A stretch of 64,000 bases of DNA from Verrucomicrobium spinosum DSM 4136 = JCM 18804. Its GTDB lineage: Bacteria > Verrucomicrobiota > Verrucomicrobiia > Verrucomicrobiales > Verrucomicrobiaceae. The DNA lies in the NCBI RefSeq assembly GCF_000172155.1, contig NZ_ABIZ01000001.1, positions 5,985,105 through 6,049,104 on the forward strand. The letters run 5' to 3'. The notes below the pieces were generated by a model, which saw only the letters and a list, made by a program, of their open reading frames with translations, had not been told where the DNA came from and ran no database searches. This document shows, in pieces, positions 8,407-17,653 of the stretch. Position 1 is the stretch's first letter, and each line of letters starts with the position of its first letter. A program made the translations under genes and the position numbers.

Positions 8407-9897
8407 ATGCGTCCCTTTCTCTGCTCCACTTTCGCCATCCTGGCTTCTGTATTGCTCCAGCCTGTGCACAGTGCCCCTCCTCCCAACGTGCTCATGATCG
8501 CCATCGACGATCAGAACGACTGGCTGGGGTCCCTGGGCGGGCATCCGCAGGTCAAGACTCCCCACCTGGACGCGCTGGCCGCAAGAGGAACCAATTTTAC
8601 CACTGCCCACTGCCAGGCCCCATTGTGCAATCCTTCACGCACCAGTCTTCTCACGGGACTGCGCCCCGGCACCACGGGAGTTTACGGCCTGCAGCCGGGA
8701 TTCCGGCAGGTGGAGTCACTCAAGCATCATATCACCCTGCCACAGGCCTTCATGAGGGCGGGCTACTACACTTACTCCTGCGGTAAGATCTACCACGACG
8801 GCTCCATCAAGCCCAAAGACCGCACGGGGGAGTTCACCGAATTCGGCCCCGCCCCAGCCATCCCCAAACCAGAGCAACCGATCGCAAACCTCCCTATTGT
8901 GGGCCGTCATCCGGCCATGGACTGGGGCGTGTTTCCCGAGCGGGATGAAGATCAGGCCGACTGGAAAATCGCAGATGCGGCCATCGAGAAGCTCAAAACG
9001 GTGCCGCGTGATCGCCCGTGGCTCATTGCGACCGGCTTTCGGCTGCCTCATGTGCCCTGCTTTGCTTCGAAAGCCTGGTTCGACCTTTACCCTACGGCAG
9101 ACGTGAAACTGCCCCTGGTAAAGGCGGACGACCGCGACGATTTGCCGCGGTTCGCGGGATACCTTCACTGGAAGCTTCCGGAACCTCGCTTGAAGACCTT
9201 GCAGGACCTTGAGGAATGGCGCCCCCTGGTGCGGGCCTATCTGGCCTCCATCAGCTTCATGGACAGCCAGGTTGGCCGCGTGCTGGAGGCTCTCCAGGCA
9301 TCTGGTCAGTTGGACAATACCATCATCGTGGTGTGGGGTGATCACGGCTGGCACCTCGGGGAAAAAGGGATCACGGGGAAAAACACCCTCTGGGAACGCA
9401 GCACCCGCGTGCCGTTCATCTGGGCCGGGCCAGGCATCACGAGAGGACAGCGCTGCTCCCGACCGGCGGAACTGCTCGACACCTTTCCCACCCTTCTGGA
9501 TCTGGCCGGACTGCCTGCGCGGCCGGACCTGGAAGGTCACAGCCTCGTGCCGCAACTCAAGGACGCCCGGGCACCCCGGGAGTTCCCCGCCATCACCACC
9601 CACAACCAGAACAATCACACCATTCGCACGGAGCAATGGCGCTACATACGGTACGCTGATGGCAGTGAGGAATTGTACGATGAAACAACTGACCCCAATG
9701 AGTGGACCAACCTGGCCCATGACCCTGGCCGGGCCGCCGTCAAACAGGAACTCGCAAGGTGGCTGCCCAAGAACAATGCCCACGCCGCCCCGGGCAGCGC
9801 CAGCCGCGTGCTGACCTATGACAACGGCAAGCCAGTGTGGGAGGATGAAGCCATCGAGCCAGACGACGACTTCCCTCTCGATGTCCTCATCAAGTAG
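8407..9897 (+). CDS. Secreted type I sulfatase (iduronate-2-sulfatase-like)
   Basis: A 496-residue sulfatase with a signal peptide (about residues 1-22). Metal ligands appear at DD 34-35 in MIAIDDQNDW. The formylglycine site is CNPSRTSLLTG with Cys74, a C-x-P-S-R motif, so maturation by a formylglycine-generating enzyme is required. The WGDHGWHLGEKG block near residue 312 supplies further Asp and His ligands. The C-terminal part (RTEQWRYIRYADGSEELYDE) is typical of the iduronate-2-sulfatase-like group. It hydrolyses sulfate esters on polysaccharides; the exact substrate cannot be read from sequence. It is convergent with the rhodanese-YceI gene, 10 bp apart, and begins the run of secreted enzymes that continues to 20.8 kb. 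Confidence 0.93.
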   Translation: MRPFLCSTFAILASVLLQPVHSAPPPNVLMIAIDDQNDWLGSLGGHPQVKTPHLDALAARGTNFTTAHCQAPLCNPSRTSLLTGLRPGTTGVYGLQPGFRQVESLKHHITLPQAFMRAGYYTYSCGKIYHDGSIKPKDRTGEFTEFGPAPAIPKPEQPIANLPIVGRHPAMDWGVFPERDEDQADWKIADAAIEKLKTVPRDRPWLIATGFRLPHVPCFASKAWFDLYPTADVKLPLVKADDRDDLPRFAGYLHWKLPEPRLKTLQDLEEWRPLVRAYLASISFMDSQVGRVLEALQASGQLDNTIIVVWGDHGWHLGEKGITGKNTLWERSTRVPFIWAGPGITRGQRCSRPAELLDTFPTLLDLAGLPARPDLEGHSLVPQLKDARAPREFPAITTHNQNNHTIRTEQWRYIRYADGSEELYDETTDPNEWTNLAHDPGRAAVKQELARWLPKNNAHAAPGSASRVLTYDNGKPVWEDEAIEPDDDFPLDVLIK

Positions 9898-9907
9898 CAG
9901 TCGCCGT

Positions 9908-10825
9908 CTATTTCATGACCGGGCCAACCGTGAGGATGCGCAGTTGAAGCTCGATGACGTCATTCACCAAATGTCCGGCGAGTCTGCGGAAATAACGACC
10001 AGATCCGTAGAGCACGCCCCACTCCGTCCGGTCCAGCGGCAGTGACGCCTGCAAGGCCGCCTTCCCCTCCGGCGTGAAGCCCGCCGCGGCCGCGATCGTG
10101 AGGGGATGCGACTCCCCGCGCAACGTCAGCGTTCCATGCAACTTGAGATTCTGGCAGCCGGGGGCCTCAGCGCAAACCTCCGCGTGCTCGAAGGCAAATA
10201 CCGCCTCAGGGTGATTTTCCACATCAAAGAAGTCGTCGCTTTCCAGATGGTGAATGAGCACATCATGCAGCGGTCCCCCCGCCAGGTCAGCGCAGGTGAT
10301 CTCCCGCAGATCCACCGTCACCGCCCCGGACACAGGCACCCCTCCGTGAAAATTGACGTGCCCCTCGCTGATGGCCACATGCCCCCAGTGATGGTTGATC
10401 AAGTTTCGCCCCACCCAGACCACCTTGCTTTCCCCCAGATCCAGCGGGAACTTGCCATCCCGGACAATCGGCGTGTCCGACGACACTGAGGGAGCCTCCA
10501 GCGGCCGACCTTCCGCCCGCCAGGCCTCCAACCCACCACGAAAGTCATATACCTGCCCGTACCCGGCCCTCTCCAGCTTGGCCGCAGCGGTGGCGGATTC
10601 CCGGCTCTCAGGAGCCACTCCATACACGCACACCGGTTGGTCGCGACGCTCGACTTTGCTGGCCAAATCGGTCAAAAACACGACCTCAAACACACACTGA
10701 TTGATCGCCCCGGGCAGATGCCCCTCCTGGTAGTCTTCCGCCAGCCGGACGTCGAGCAGGGCGAGTTCAGGGTGCAGGGCGCGCAGGGCGTCGAGTTCAG
10801 CGGGAGTCTGGATCAACTGGGGCAT
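9908..10825 (-). CDS. Rhodanese-like domain fused to YceI-like domain
   Basis: A 305-residue two-domain protein with no signal peptide. Residues 1-108 are rhodanese-like (LALLDVRLAEDYQEGHLPGA, then YDFRGGLEAWRAEG). The catalytic loop reads VCVYGVAPESRES, so the position normally held by the active Cys is Gly69. A cysteine three residues earlier (Cys66) is not at the usual place. Residues about 120-305 form a YceI-like lipocalin barrel (WVGRNLINHHWGHVAISEG ... YGSGRYFRRLAGHLVNDVIELQLRI), a fold that binds isoprenoid-like or other lipids. The rhodanese half is therefore probably not a sulfurtransferase and may only bind or scaffold. Its partner is unknown. Confidence 0.85.
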   Translation of the reverse strand: MPQLIQTPAELDALRALHPELALLDVRLAEDYQEGHLPGAINQCVFEVVFLTDLASKVERRDQPVCVYGVAPESRESATAAAKLERAGYGQVYDFRGGLEAWRAEGRPLEAPSVSSDTPIVRDGKFPLDLGESKVVWVGRNLINHHWGHVAISEGHVNFHGGVPVSGAVTVDLREITCADLAGGPLHDVLIHHLESDDFFDVENHPEAVFAFEHAEVCAEAPGCQNLKLHGTLTLRGESHPLTIAAAAGFTPEGKAALQASLPLDRTEWGVLYGSGRYFRRLAGHLVNDVIELQLRILTVGPVMK

Positions 10826-10989
10826 GGGCGGGAAGAGTCAGGGTCCGTGGTAGTATCACTTCGCACGCCGCGCCTCCCGCGGCCGGGCAAAAGCGGGTGA
10901 ACCTTGGCGCAAATATTTGCCCCCGCCTCGCGTTTAGTTTGCCTGTGCGGGCAATTCCCGCCAGCATTTCCGCTTTGCCTCACCCACTC

Positions 10990-11853
10990 ATGAAACGCCG
11001 TCTCTTCCACATCACCTCCATCGCCGCCCTCGCGCTTTCAGTCGGGCTCGCCCCCTTCTTGACCGGTGCTGAGTCCGCCAAGCCCAAGCCGCTGCGCGTG
11101 CTCCTCGTCACCGGTGGCTGCTGCCACGACTACGCCAAACAACGCCTGATCCTCGCCGAGGGCCTCAGCGCCCGGGCCAACATCGAGGTGGAGTTCGCCC
11201 ACACCGATGACAAGAGCACCAAGGCCAGCTTCGACATCTACAACAAGGCTGACTGGGCCAAGAACTACGACGTGGTCATTCACGACGAATGCTCGGCCGA
11301 CGTGAAACAGCAGCCGTATGTGGACAACATCCTCAACGCCCACAAGGATGGCGTCCCCGCCGTGAACCTCCATTGCGCCATGCACAGCTATCGTGTGGGC
11401 AATTTCCGCGATCCCGTGCAGTCCGGCTCCCCGGATGCCCTGTGGTTTGACCTGATCGGACTCCAGTCCAACGGCCACGGTCCGCAGGAGCCCATCGCCA
11501 TCACCTTCACAGACAAGGAACACCCCATCACCAAGGGTCTTGGCGACTGGACCACGATCAAGGAAGAGCTCTACAACAACATCAAGATCCTCACCGCCCA
11601 CCCTCTCGCCTCCGGCAAGCAGACGGTGAAGAACAAAGATGGCACCACCAAGGATGTGGAGACCGTCGTGGCCTGGACCAATGAATACGGCCCCAAGAAG
11701 ACCCGCACCTTCAGCACCACCATCGGCCACAACAATGAGACCGTGGGCGATGCCCGCTACCTCGATCTCGTGACCCGTGGCGTCCTCTGGTCCGCCGGCA
11801 AGCTCGGTGATGACGGCAAGCCCGTCGCCGGCTACGAGGCCAAGCAGAAGTGA
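10990..11853 (+). CDS. Secreted ThuA-domain protein (copy 1)
   Basis: A 287-residue protein with a signal peptide (MKRRLFHITSIAALALS...GAES). It has a ThuA / class I glutamine-amidotransferase-like domain: LRVLLVTGGCCHDY, the DVVIHDECSAD strand, GVPAVNLHCAMHSYR, and TFSTTIGHNNETVGDARYLDLVTRGVLW near the end. ThuA domains are linked to trehalose or other sugar use, but secreted ThuA proteins of the Planctomycetes-Verrucomicrobia group are not biochemically defined. I chose the ATG at 10990 because it starts the signal peptide; an upstream in-frame ATG at 10897 adds a leader without features. A paralogue follows 33 bp downstream and is probably co-transcribed. Confidence 0.9.
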   Translation: MKRRLFHITSIAALALSVGLAPFLTGAESAKPKPLRVLLVTGGCCHDYAKQRLILAEGLSARANIEVEFAHTDDKSTKASFDIYNKADWAKNYDVVIHDECSADVKQQPYVDNILNAHKDGVPAVNLHCAMHSYRVGNFRDPVQSGSPDALWFDLIGLQSNGHGPQEPIAITFTDKEHPITKGLGDWTTIKEELYNNIKILTAHPLASGKQTVKNKDGTTKDVETVVAWTNEYGPKKTRTFSTTIGHNNETVGDARYLDLVTRGVLWSAGKLGDDGKPVAGYEAKQK

Positions 11854-11886
11854 GTTGGAAGTTCTCAGTTTCAAGTTTTCAGATCT

Positions 11887-12705
11887 ATGAAACGACGTTT
11901 GTTACTTCCCGTGCTGGTAGCTACGGCCACCGGCCTTGGCATCTGGGCGGCAGAGGCCCCAAAGGAAAAGCCCAAGCCCCTGCGTGTGCTCATGGTGACT
12001 GGGGGCTGCTGCCATGACTATGAAAACCAGAAACGCATCCTCGCCGAGGGTCTGAGCTCCCGCTCCAATGTGGAGTTCACCATCGTGCATGAGGGTCCCG
12101 ACCCCAAGGCGAAGGACGCCCGCAATCACAAGGTGAGCATCTATGAAAAAGATGACTGGGCCAAAGGTTACGACCTCATCCTGCACAACGAGTGCTTCGG
12201 TGCCGTGGATGATGTGGCCTTTGTCGAGCGCATCGCCAAGCCTCACTTCGACGGCGTACCTGCCGTCATGCTTCACTGCTCCACCCACAGCTACCGTGCT
12301 GCGAAGACAGACGAATGGCGCAAGGCACTGGGCCAGACCAGCATGAGCCATGAGAAGAACCGGGACCTCCTGGTGAAGACGGTCAATGCCGAACACCCCG
12401 TCATGCAAGGCTTCCCCAAAGAGTGGCTCAACAAGGCAGATGAACTCTACAAGAACGAAAAGCTCTGGGAGAACTTCGTGCCGCTGGCCCAGGCCTATGG
12501 TGAAGAGACCAAGAAAGACCACGCCGTCATCTGGGTGAACACGTACGGCAAGGGCAAGGTCTTCGGCACCACCCTGGGTCACGGCAATGCCACCATGGAA
12601 GATCCCGTCTTCCTGGACCTCGTCGCCCGCGGTCTCCTCTGGGCCTGCGGCAAGCTCGATGACAAAGGCAAGCCTCTTCCCGGATATGAATCCCAGCAGA
12701 AGTAA
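11887..12705 (+). CDS. Secreted ThuA-domain protein (copy 2)
   Basis: A 272-residue ThuA protein, clearly paralogous to the gene before it: KPKPLRVLMVTGGCCHDYENQKRILAEGLS, DLILHNECFGAVDD, GVPAVMLHCSTHSYR and FGTTLGHGNATMEDPVFLDLVARGLLW align block by block. The N-terminus is a signal peptide. The two copies differ in the central 30 residues after the first block and in the substrate-facing region after HSYR, so they may have diverged in specificity. A strong intrinsic terminator follows 36 bp downstream and closes this two-gene unit. Confidence 0.9.
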   Translation: MKRRLLLPVLVATATGLGIWAAEAPKEKPKPLRVLMVTGGCCHDYENQKRILAEGLSSRSNVEFTIVHEGPDPKAKDARNHKVSIYEKDDWAKGYDLILHNECFGAVDDVAFVERIAKPHFDGVPAVMLHCSTHSYRAAKTDEWRKALGQTSMSHEKNRDLLVKTVNAEHPVMQGFPKEWLNKADELYKNEKLWENFVPLAQAYGEETKKDHAVIWVNTYGKGKVFGTTLGHGNATMEDPVFLDLVARGLLWACGKLDDKGKPLPGYESQQK

Positions 12706-12740
12706 CTGCTGAGTCAAAAGTCATTGGTCAAATGTGAAAA

Positions 12741-12773
12741 GAGGGGCTTCAGGAGACTGAAGCCCCTCTTTTT
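12741..12773 (+). terminator. Intrinsic terminator after the thuA pair
   Basis: A perfect 11-bp stem (12741-12751 with 12758-12768) with a six-base loop (GGAGAC) is followed by a run of T residues. The stem is preceded by AAAA, so it could also work weakly on the opposite strand. It separates the ThuA unit from the SGNH esterase gene. Confidence 0.85.
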
Positions 12774-12811
12774 CATCAGGCCCAGCCCCCACTTTTTCAA
12801 CCAAGCCTCCC

Positions 12812-14764
12812 ATGTCCCATTCTCCTTTCCGAATCACCCTTGCCTGCGCCGCGCTGCTCCCTCTCAGTGGTGCCAGCCTCCGGGCCCAGGCCCCAGCACC
12901 CCCCACTCCAGCAGCTGCGCCCGCCAGTCAGGCGGAACAGGCGGCCCTTGCCAGCATCCCCTCCTTTACGATGCGCGACGGTCTGCCCAACTTCACCCGG
13001 ATGGTCGCCAACAAGGAGGAAGTTCGCATCTCCTACTTCGGCGGTTCCATCACCGCCGGGGCAGGATCAAGCAAATCCGAATATTGTTACCGCGAACTCC
13101 TCCACTCATGGCTGAAGAAGCAGCATCCCGACACCCGGTTCACGGCCTACAATGCCGCCATCGGCGGCACGGGTTCCTGGCTCGGGGCCTTCCGCTGCTG
13201 GAATGATGTCGGCTACCAGCGCCCGCACCTCGTCATTGTGGAGTTTGCCGTCAATGATGGCGGCACGCCGGAAGATCAGGTCATTGCCAGCATGGAGGGG
13301 ATTGTCCGGCAGCTTCGTCTGAATACGCCTTCCAAGCCTGACATCCTGTTTGTGTACACCCTGGTCAAGGGGCATCTCGACGACCTCAAGGCGGGCAAAC
13401 TGCCCCCCACCATGCAGTACCATGAGAAGGTGGCTGCCCACTACGGCATCCCCAGCGTTGTGATGGCCAAGAGAGGAGCGGAAGAAATCCTCAGCGGTCG
13501 CATGTCCATGGAGGCTTTCGCCAAGGACAACGTGCACCCGACGGATGCCGGATATGCCCTCTACCTGGAGGCGTTGAAGCCCTTCTTCAGCCAGGTCTTC
13601 GCCACGCCGGCCCCCGCCACCGCTGTGAACAGCAAAGTGCCCGCTGCACTCTCGCCCAAGGCCATGGAGAAGGCGAAGCTAGTTTCCTATGACTGGACTA
13701 CTCTCGACGAAGGCTGGCTCGGCTGGCAGCTGAGTTCCACCAGCCAGCTCCCCCATCTGGCTGTGAGCAACAAACCTGGCTCCACCATCTCCTTCAAATT
13801 CAAAGGATCCCAAGTGGGCATCTACGACATCATCGGCCCGGATACGGGGAACCTGGAGTTCTCCCTCAACGGAGGCGACTGGCAGAAAAAGGTGAACTTC
13901 GACAAATACTGCCTCACCTACGCCCGCCCCCACGCCACCCCTCTGGTGCAGAACCTTGATCCCTCCAAAGAGCACGAAATCAAGATCCGCATCGCCGCCG
14001 AAAGGCCGGAAGGCAGCAAGGACATCTACACCCGATTGGGCTGGTTCCTGGTGGACGGCACCGTGGAAGATCCCAACGCTGGAATCGACCCGCTGAAGCG
14101 CATTGACAACATCTATGCCTCGATGAAGCCAGTCACCTGGGCAGCCCCGGAAGATCGCTGGACGAATCTGGAGAAGACCCGGGAAAAGCTCGCCAGCGGC
14201 CCCGCCTTCACCATGGTATTGCTCGGTGACAGCATCATCGGTGACACCTCCGCTTCCAACTTCGAACTGCTCATGCAGCGGGACTATCCCAAGAGCAGCA
14301 TCAAGAAGGTGCTCAGCCTCAGGGGTTCCACCGGTTGCTGGTGGTACAAAGATGAAAATCGCGTGGAGAGCTACGTCATCCAGCACCATCCGGATCTGCT
14401 CATCATCGGCGGCATCAGCCAGCGCGATGACATCGAGGCCATCCGCTCCGTTATTCACCAGAGCCGGGCCAAGCTGCCCAACCTGGAAGTCCTGCTTCTC
14501 ACCCCGACATTCGGGTCCAACAACAGCGTCATGTTACAGAATTACACCCTGAACCCGGACGCGAAAGCCTACCCCTACCGGGCCAATCTGCAGAAGCTCG
14601 CCCAGGAGGAGAAGTGCGGTTTCTTCGATATGACCGCCCCCTGGTGGGAATACATCAAGTCCAGCGGCTATGCCACAGACTCCTTCAAGCGTGACGTGGT
14701 CCACGCCAATGCTCGCGGAAGCCAGATCTTGGGCCGCCTCATGCAAAAGTTCTTTGCGCCCTGA
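12812..14764 (+). CDS. Secreted protein with two SGNH/GDSL hydrolase domains
   Basis: A 650-residue exported protein (signal peptide about 1-25, then a Pro/Ala-rich linker). The first SGNH domain (about 65-270) has block I ISYFGGSITAG with Ser79, block II AAIGGTGS, block III EFAVND and the His block DNVHPTDAG. A middle beta-rich module (about 290-425) looks like a carbohydrate-binding or jelly-roll insert. The second SGNH domain (about 465-650) has VLLGDSIIGD, LRGSTGCWW, IIGGISQRDD and RDVVHANARG; its block III lacks the usual Asn. SGNH enzymes remove acyl groups from carbohydrates or lipids. Tandem catalytic domains suggest deacetylation of a polysaccharide, in line with neighbouring secreted enzymes; this is inference. 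Confidence 0.88.
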   Translation: MSHSPFRITLACAALLPLSGASLRAQAPAPPTPAAAPASQAEQAALASIPSFTMRDGLPNFTRMVANKEEVRISYFGGSITAGAGSSKSEYCYRELLHSWLKKQHPDTRFTAYNAAIGGTGSWLGAFRCWNDVGYQRPHLVIVEFAVNDGGTPEDQVIASMEGIVRQLRLNTPSKPDILFVYTLVKGHLDDLKAGKLPPTMQYHEKVAAHYGIPSVVMAKRGAEEILSGRMSMEAFAKDNVHPTDAGYALYLEALKPFFSQVFATPAPATAVNSKVPAALSPKAMEKAKLVSYDWTTLDEGWLGWQLSSTSQLPHLAVSNKPGSTISFKFKGSQVGIYDIIGPDTGNLEFSLNGGDWQKKVNFDKYCLTYARPHATPLVQNLDPSKEHEIKIRIAAERPEGSKDIYTRLGWFLVDGTVEDPNAGIDPLKRIDNIYASMKPVTWAAPEDRWTNLEKTREKLASGPAFTMVLLGDSIIGDTSASNFELLMQRDYPKSSIKKVLSLRGSTGCWWYKDENRVESYVIQHHPDLLIIGGISQRDDIEAIRSVIHQSRAKLPNLEVLLLTPTFGSNNSVMLQNYTLNPDAKAYPYRANLQKLAQEEKCGFFDMTAPWWEYIKSSGYATDSFKRDVVHANARGSQILGRLMQKFFAP

Positions 14765-14795
14765 GGCAATCATCAATCCTTCTTGATCAGCCGGC

Positions 14796-14832
14796 ATCCG
14801 CCACCGGGAATTCTCTAGTGGCGGATTCTTTA
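14796..14832 (+). terminator. Probable intrinsic terminator after the SGNH gene
   Basis: A 9-bp perfect stem (14796-14804 with 14818-14826) with a 13-base loop is followed by the short T-rich tract TCTTTAT. It lies about 30 bp after the SGNH stop codon. The T tract is not continuous, so efficiency is uncertain. Confidence 0.6.
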
Positions 14833-15368
14833 TGCCCCACCTCATCCAAATATGAAAGGGTGTGGTTGCCGGAGGTCGCGACATTTGGGAAGATTTCCTC
14901 CCGTCCGCGATTTTTTCCCAGGATCAAAGCTACCGCTCCGTCCTTTCTTTTACCTCTCCGGCAATCACACCAGTTATACTTTACAAAAAACGAGAAGAAA
15001 TGTCGATACTAAATTGGAGGAATTTGCCGGAGGAGATTCGGGATGGAAGTGCAGGAGCCTAAGCTCTCTCCCTCGTGGCCAAAGGGCACCCCTTGGGCGC
15101 GCAACCGCACTCCACGAAACAGACGTCGCGTGCGGGGAAGTTGGTGCCTCCTCACGCCGACAACGACGACCGGCACACCCCGACGGCTCACGCCTCTACT
15201 CCCCCCCCTGGTGTTTGATCACCAACCATCCAGCGCCCTTGTAGTTGTCGACGTGAGGAGGCACTAGCTGAAGCGTCTGCAAGCTTCGCTATTGCGCTCA
15301 CCTCACCAAGCACCGACAGACACTGTGCCCCACGGAAAGCGAGCGGCTTCCCGGGCTCACTGCTCCGC
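14833..15368. other. Intergenic region with a 21-bp inverted repeat, no gene seen
   Basis: No open frame here shows protein-like composition or a recognisable motif. The region contains an imperfect inverted repeat: 15144-15164 and 15244-15264 match at 20 of 21 positions in opposite orientation, 79 bp apart. I see no transposase remnant and no clear direct repeats at the outer edges. The neighbours are convergent (SGNH gene ending, agarase-like gene ending). Confidence 0.5.
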
Positions 15369-17519
15369 TCACTTCACCAGTGGCTTCCCAGGAACTGAAT
15401 ACGAAAAGGGCTCCCGCTCTCCGAACCACACGCGGTAGATGTCATAGTTCGTTTTCATCATCTCCTCCAGCAGAGCCTTCCAAGGACGGTCCGTCACCGA
15501 GATCACACCGGAGTTGGATCGTTCCCCATCGAAGCCGGAGAACCAGCGCCCGGTCACGGACTGATCCACCAGGGTGAACCACTCCGTTCCAATCACAAAT
15601 CCCAGTGAAGCGCTCTGCTCCACATAGTTGCGATACATCAGGCCGCGCTCCTGCTGGCTGCCCACCTCGCGACCACCATCCAGGCCGCTGTCCTTGGGTG
15701 AGGACCAGAAGAACTCACTCAGCATCATCGGCAGTCCGCCCGTCCACTCGTACACATTGCGCAGGTGGTCCTTGTCCACGCCATAGGTGTAGTAGTTATA
15801 GGACATTACATCCAGATGCGGCCCCATCGCACGGCAGATCCACTCGTGACTGATCGTGCCCGGTTGAAGCCTGCTGCCGATGAGCAGGTGGTTCGGGTCA
15901 TGCTTGCGGAAGGAGGTCTTCACCAGCTTCAGGTATTCGTCCAGGAAGTGGGTGGCAAAGGCTTCCGCATCCGCCTTGGCTGCGGGAGCCGTCACCGTCA
16001 GCCCCACCTCCAGCAGGGCATCAAACGAGGCAGCATTGGCTTCCCAGGCTTTGTTGAACGCCCCTATGGACTGGTACTTGTTCTGGAGCCACTTCACCAG
16101 CTCACGTTTGCAGGCATGCTCGCTCCCCTTCAGGGACGGCACCACATGGGGGATTTGCTCATAGATCGGCTCATTCACGATAAAGTACCCGATGATCAAC
16201 GGATCCTTAGCCTTGGCCGGAAGCTCACGGGCCATGTTCGCCTCGATCATTGCACGCGTATTTTCATCGAACGGGTCAAACGTCTCGTGAATGCCGGAGA
16301 TCCGCGGCACCCCCTCCCACACGTTGATGGGCAGATGAGCCACCGTGGGGAATTTTGCTGCGGCCCGGGCCTTCTCGCCCCCCGAGGAAAAGGCGCCAAT
16401 GGAGTTGAAGCCCCACCGCTTCATGCGGCCGATCATCCTGGCTGTATAGGATTCATCGTTGTAGGGCTCGCCATACTTCCTCACTTGATTGATCAGGTGA
16501 TAGGAAAGAATCGTTCCGTTGCTTCCCGGACGGAATACCGAGGCGTACTCACCCTCCGGTTTGGGCAGCCATTCATACGCCGACTCACGCCCCTTCACCA
16601 GGGTGTAATCGTCATTGGGATTCACGACACACAGCCCCAGGTGGAAGAAGGCATTTCCCAATGGGTTCACCAGTATCCAGCGGTCGCCCTTCTTTTCCAC
16701 CCGGAAATAGCCAGTCGCCTTGAGCCCCAGCTTTTCCTTGCTCCAGGGCAGTCCACCATATTCGTCCGTCACCGGGGGATTTAGACCCTCGTAGTATTTC
16801 TTCTCGGCCGCCACATCCGCCTTCAATTCTTCCAGGCTCTTCACCTTGCCCACCCACTCCTCACGGGTGGACTGGCCAAAGCTGTCCACCAGTGGTTTGG
16901 CCACCGCTGCCGCCCCTGATTCGACAATGCCGTACACGAACTCCGGCTTGTTCACGTCATAAGGCGTGAAGCTGTGCCAGTGAAAGATCGACCAGTTCCA
17001 TTCACGGTTGTCAGACAGTTGCAGAAAGCTGTTGTCCGGCACCTGCACCGTGAGCGTGCGACCTTCGTAGTTCTTCAACGCCAGCTCCGGCGCATGCCCC
17101 TGGTAGAGATGCGGACTGGCTGGCTTGGATTTGGGAAACTCGCCTGACTTGCCTCCCATTTTCCACGAACCACCCTGGTTGTAGGCGATCGGCAGCTGCA
17201 GAGACGTGCCAATGTTCTTCACATCCGCCGGGACCTGAGTCACCTTGCAGGAAAGCCTGCCATCGTTTCCCAGTGTCACCTCGGCCACGCCACCGCCCTC
17301 ATAGCGGAGTTTCACCGTCTTGCCGCTGATGGTTGTTTCCACCACCTTGTGAAGGGGCTGGTTTCCTGCATCCAGCAGCTGGGGATATTCCAGGGTCAAT
17401 CTCCCCAGATTGCCCGCGTCGATCTCCAGGCCTTCGTTGACAAACTTGAAGCTGGCGCTGTAGGCGGCACCAGAACACAGGGTGGTCCAGACGAGGAACA
17501 TGGCGAGAGAGCGGTGCAT
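15369..17519 (-). CDS. Secreted agarase-like glycoside hydrolase (GH50/GH42-like barrel)
   Basis: A 716-residue secreted protein (signal peptide about 1-21). The first 250 residues are beta-rich. A TIM barrel begins near 270 with YFRVEKKGDRWILVNPLGNAFFHLG, a signature of beta-agarase-like proteins. The predicted acid/base is Glu450 in IGYFIVNEP and the nucleophile Glu602 in MMLSEFFW. This follows the clan GH-A pattern, with catalytic Glu residues at the ends of strands 4 and 7. It probably cleaves a galactan or related beta-linked polysaccharide, but substrate cannot be assigned from sequence. It is divergent from the beta-helix protein gene, and the promoter region between them is 134 bp. 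Confidence 0.82.
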   Translation of the reverse strand: MHRSLAMFLVWTTLCSGAAYSASFKFVNEGLEIDAGNLGRLTLEYPQLLDAGNQPLHKVVETTISGKTVKLRYEGGGVAEVTLGNDGRLSCKVTQVPADVKNIGTSLQLPIAYNQGGSWKMGGKSGEFPKSKPASPHLYQGHAPELALKNYEGRTLTVQVPDNSFLQLSDNREWNWSIFHWHSFTPYDVNKPEFVYGIVESGAAAVAKPLVDSFGQSTREEWVGKVKSLEELKADVAAEKKYYEGLNPPVTDEYGGLPWSKEKLGLKATGYFRVEKKGDRWILVNPLGNAFFHLGLCVVNPNDDYTLVKGRESAYEWLPKPEGEYASVFRPGSNGTILSYHLINQVRKYGEPYNDESYTARMIGRMKRWGFNSIGAFSSGGEKARAAAKFPTVAHLPINVWEGVPRISGIHETFDPFDENTRAMIEANMARELPAKAKDPLIIGYFIVNEPIYEQIPHVVPSLKGSEHACKRELVKWLQNKYQSIGAFNKAWEANAASFDALLEVGLTVTAPAAKADAEAFATHFLDEYLKLVKTSFRKHDPNHLLIGSRLQPGTISHEWICRAMGPHLDVMSYNYYTYGVDKDHLRNVYEWTGGLPMMLSEFFWSSPKDSGLDGGREVGSQQERGLMYRNYVEQSASLGFVIGTEWFTLVDQSVTGRWFSGFDGERSNSGVISVTDRPWKALLEEMMKTNYDIYRVWFGEREPFSYSVPGKPLVK

Positions 17520-17653
17520 GGCGGTGGTCCCCTTGAAATGGGCGCGGGCATCTCACCACGCCCCTCCTGAACCCGCAAGTCAAATGACAGCGGTTCCCGG
17601 AACGAGATGACTCGAAAGAATGATCCCCCCACGGCCTTAGATGGGAATTCGCC

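Noticed and set aside
8716-9783. Long minus-strand frame opposite the sulfatase, and similar long antisense frames at 11038-11874, 11902-12717, 19780-20922 and 26722-27939
   Set aside because: They lie fully inside genes with clear motifs, have no recognisable domains, and reflect the codon bias of GC-rich genes.
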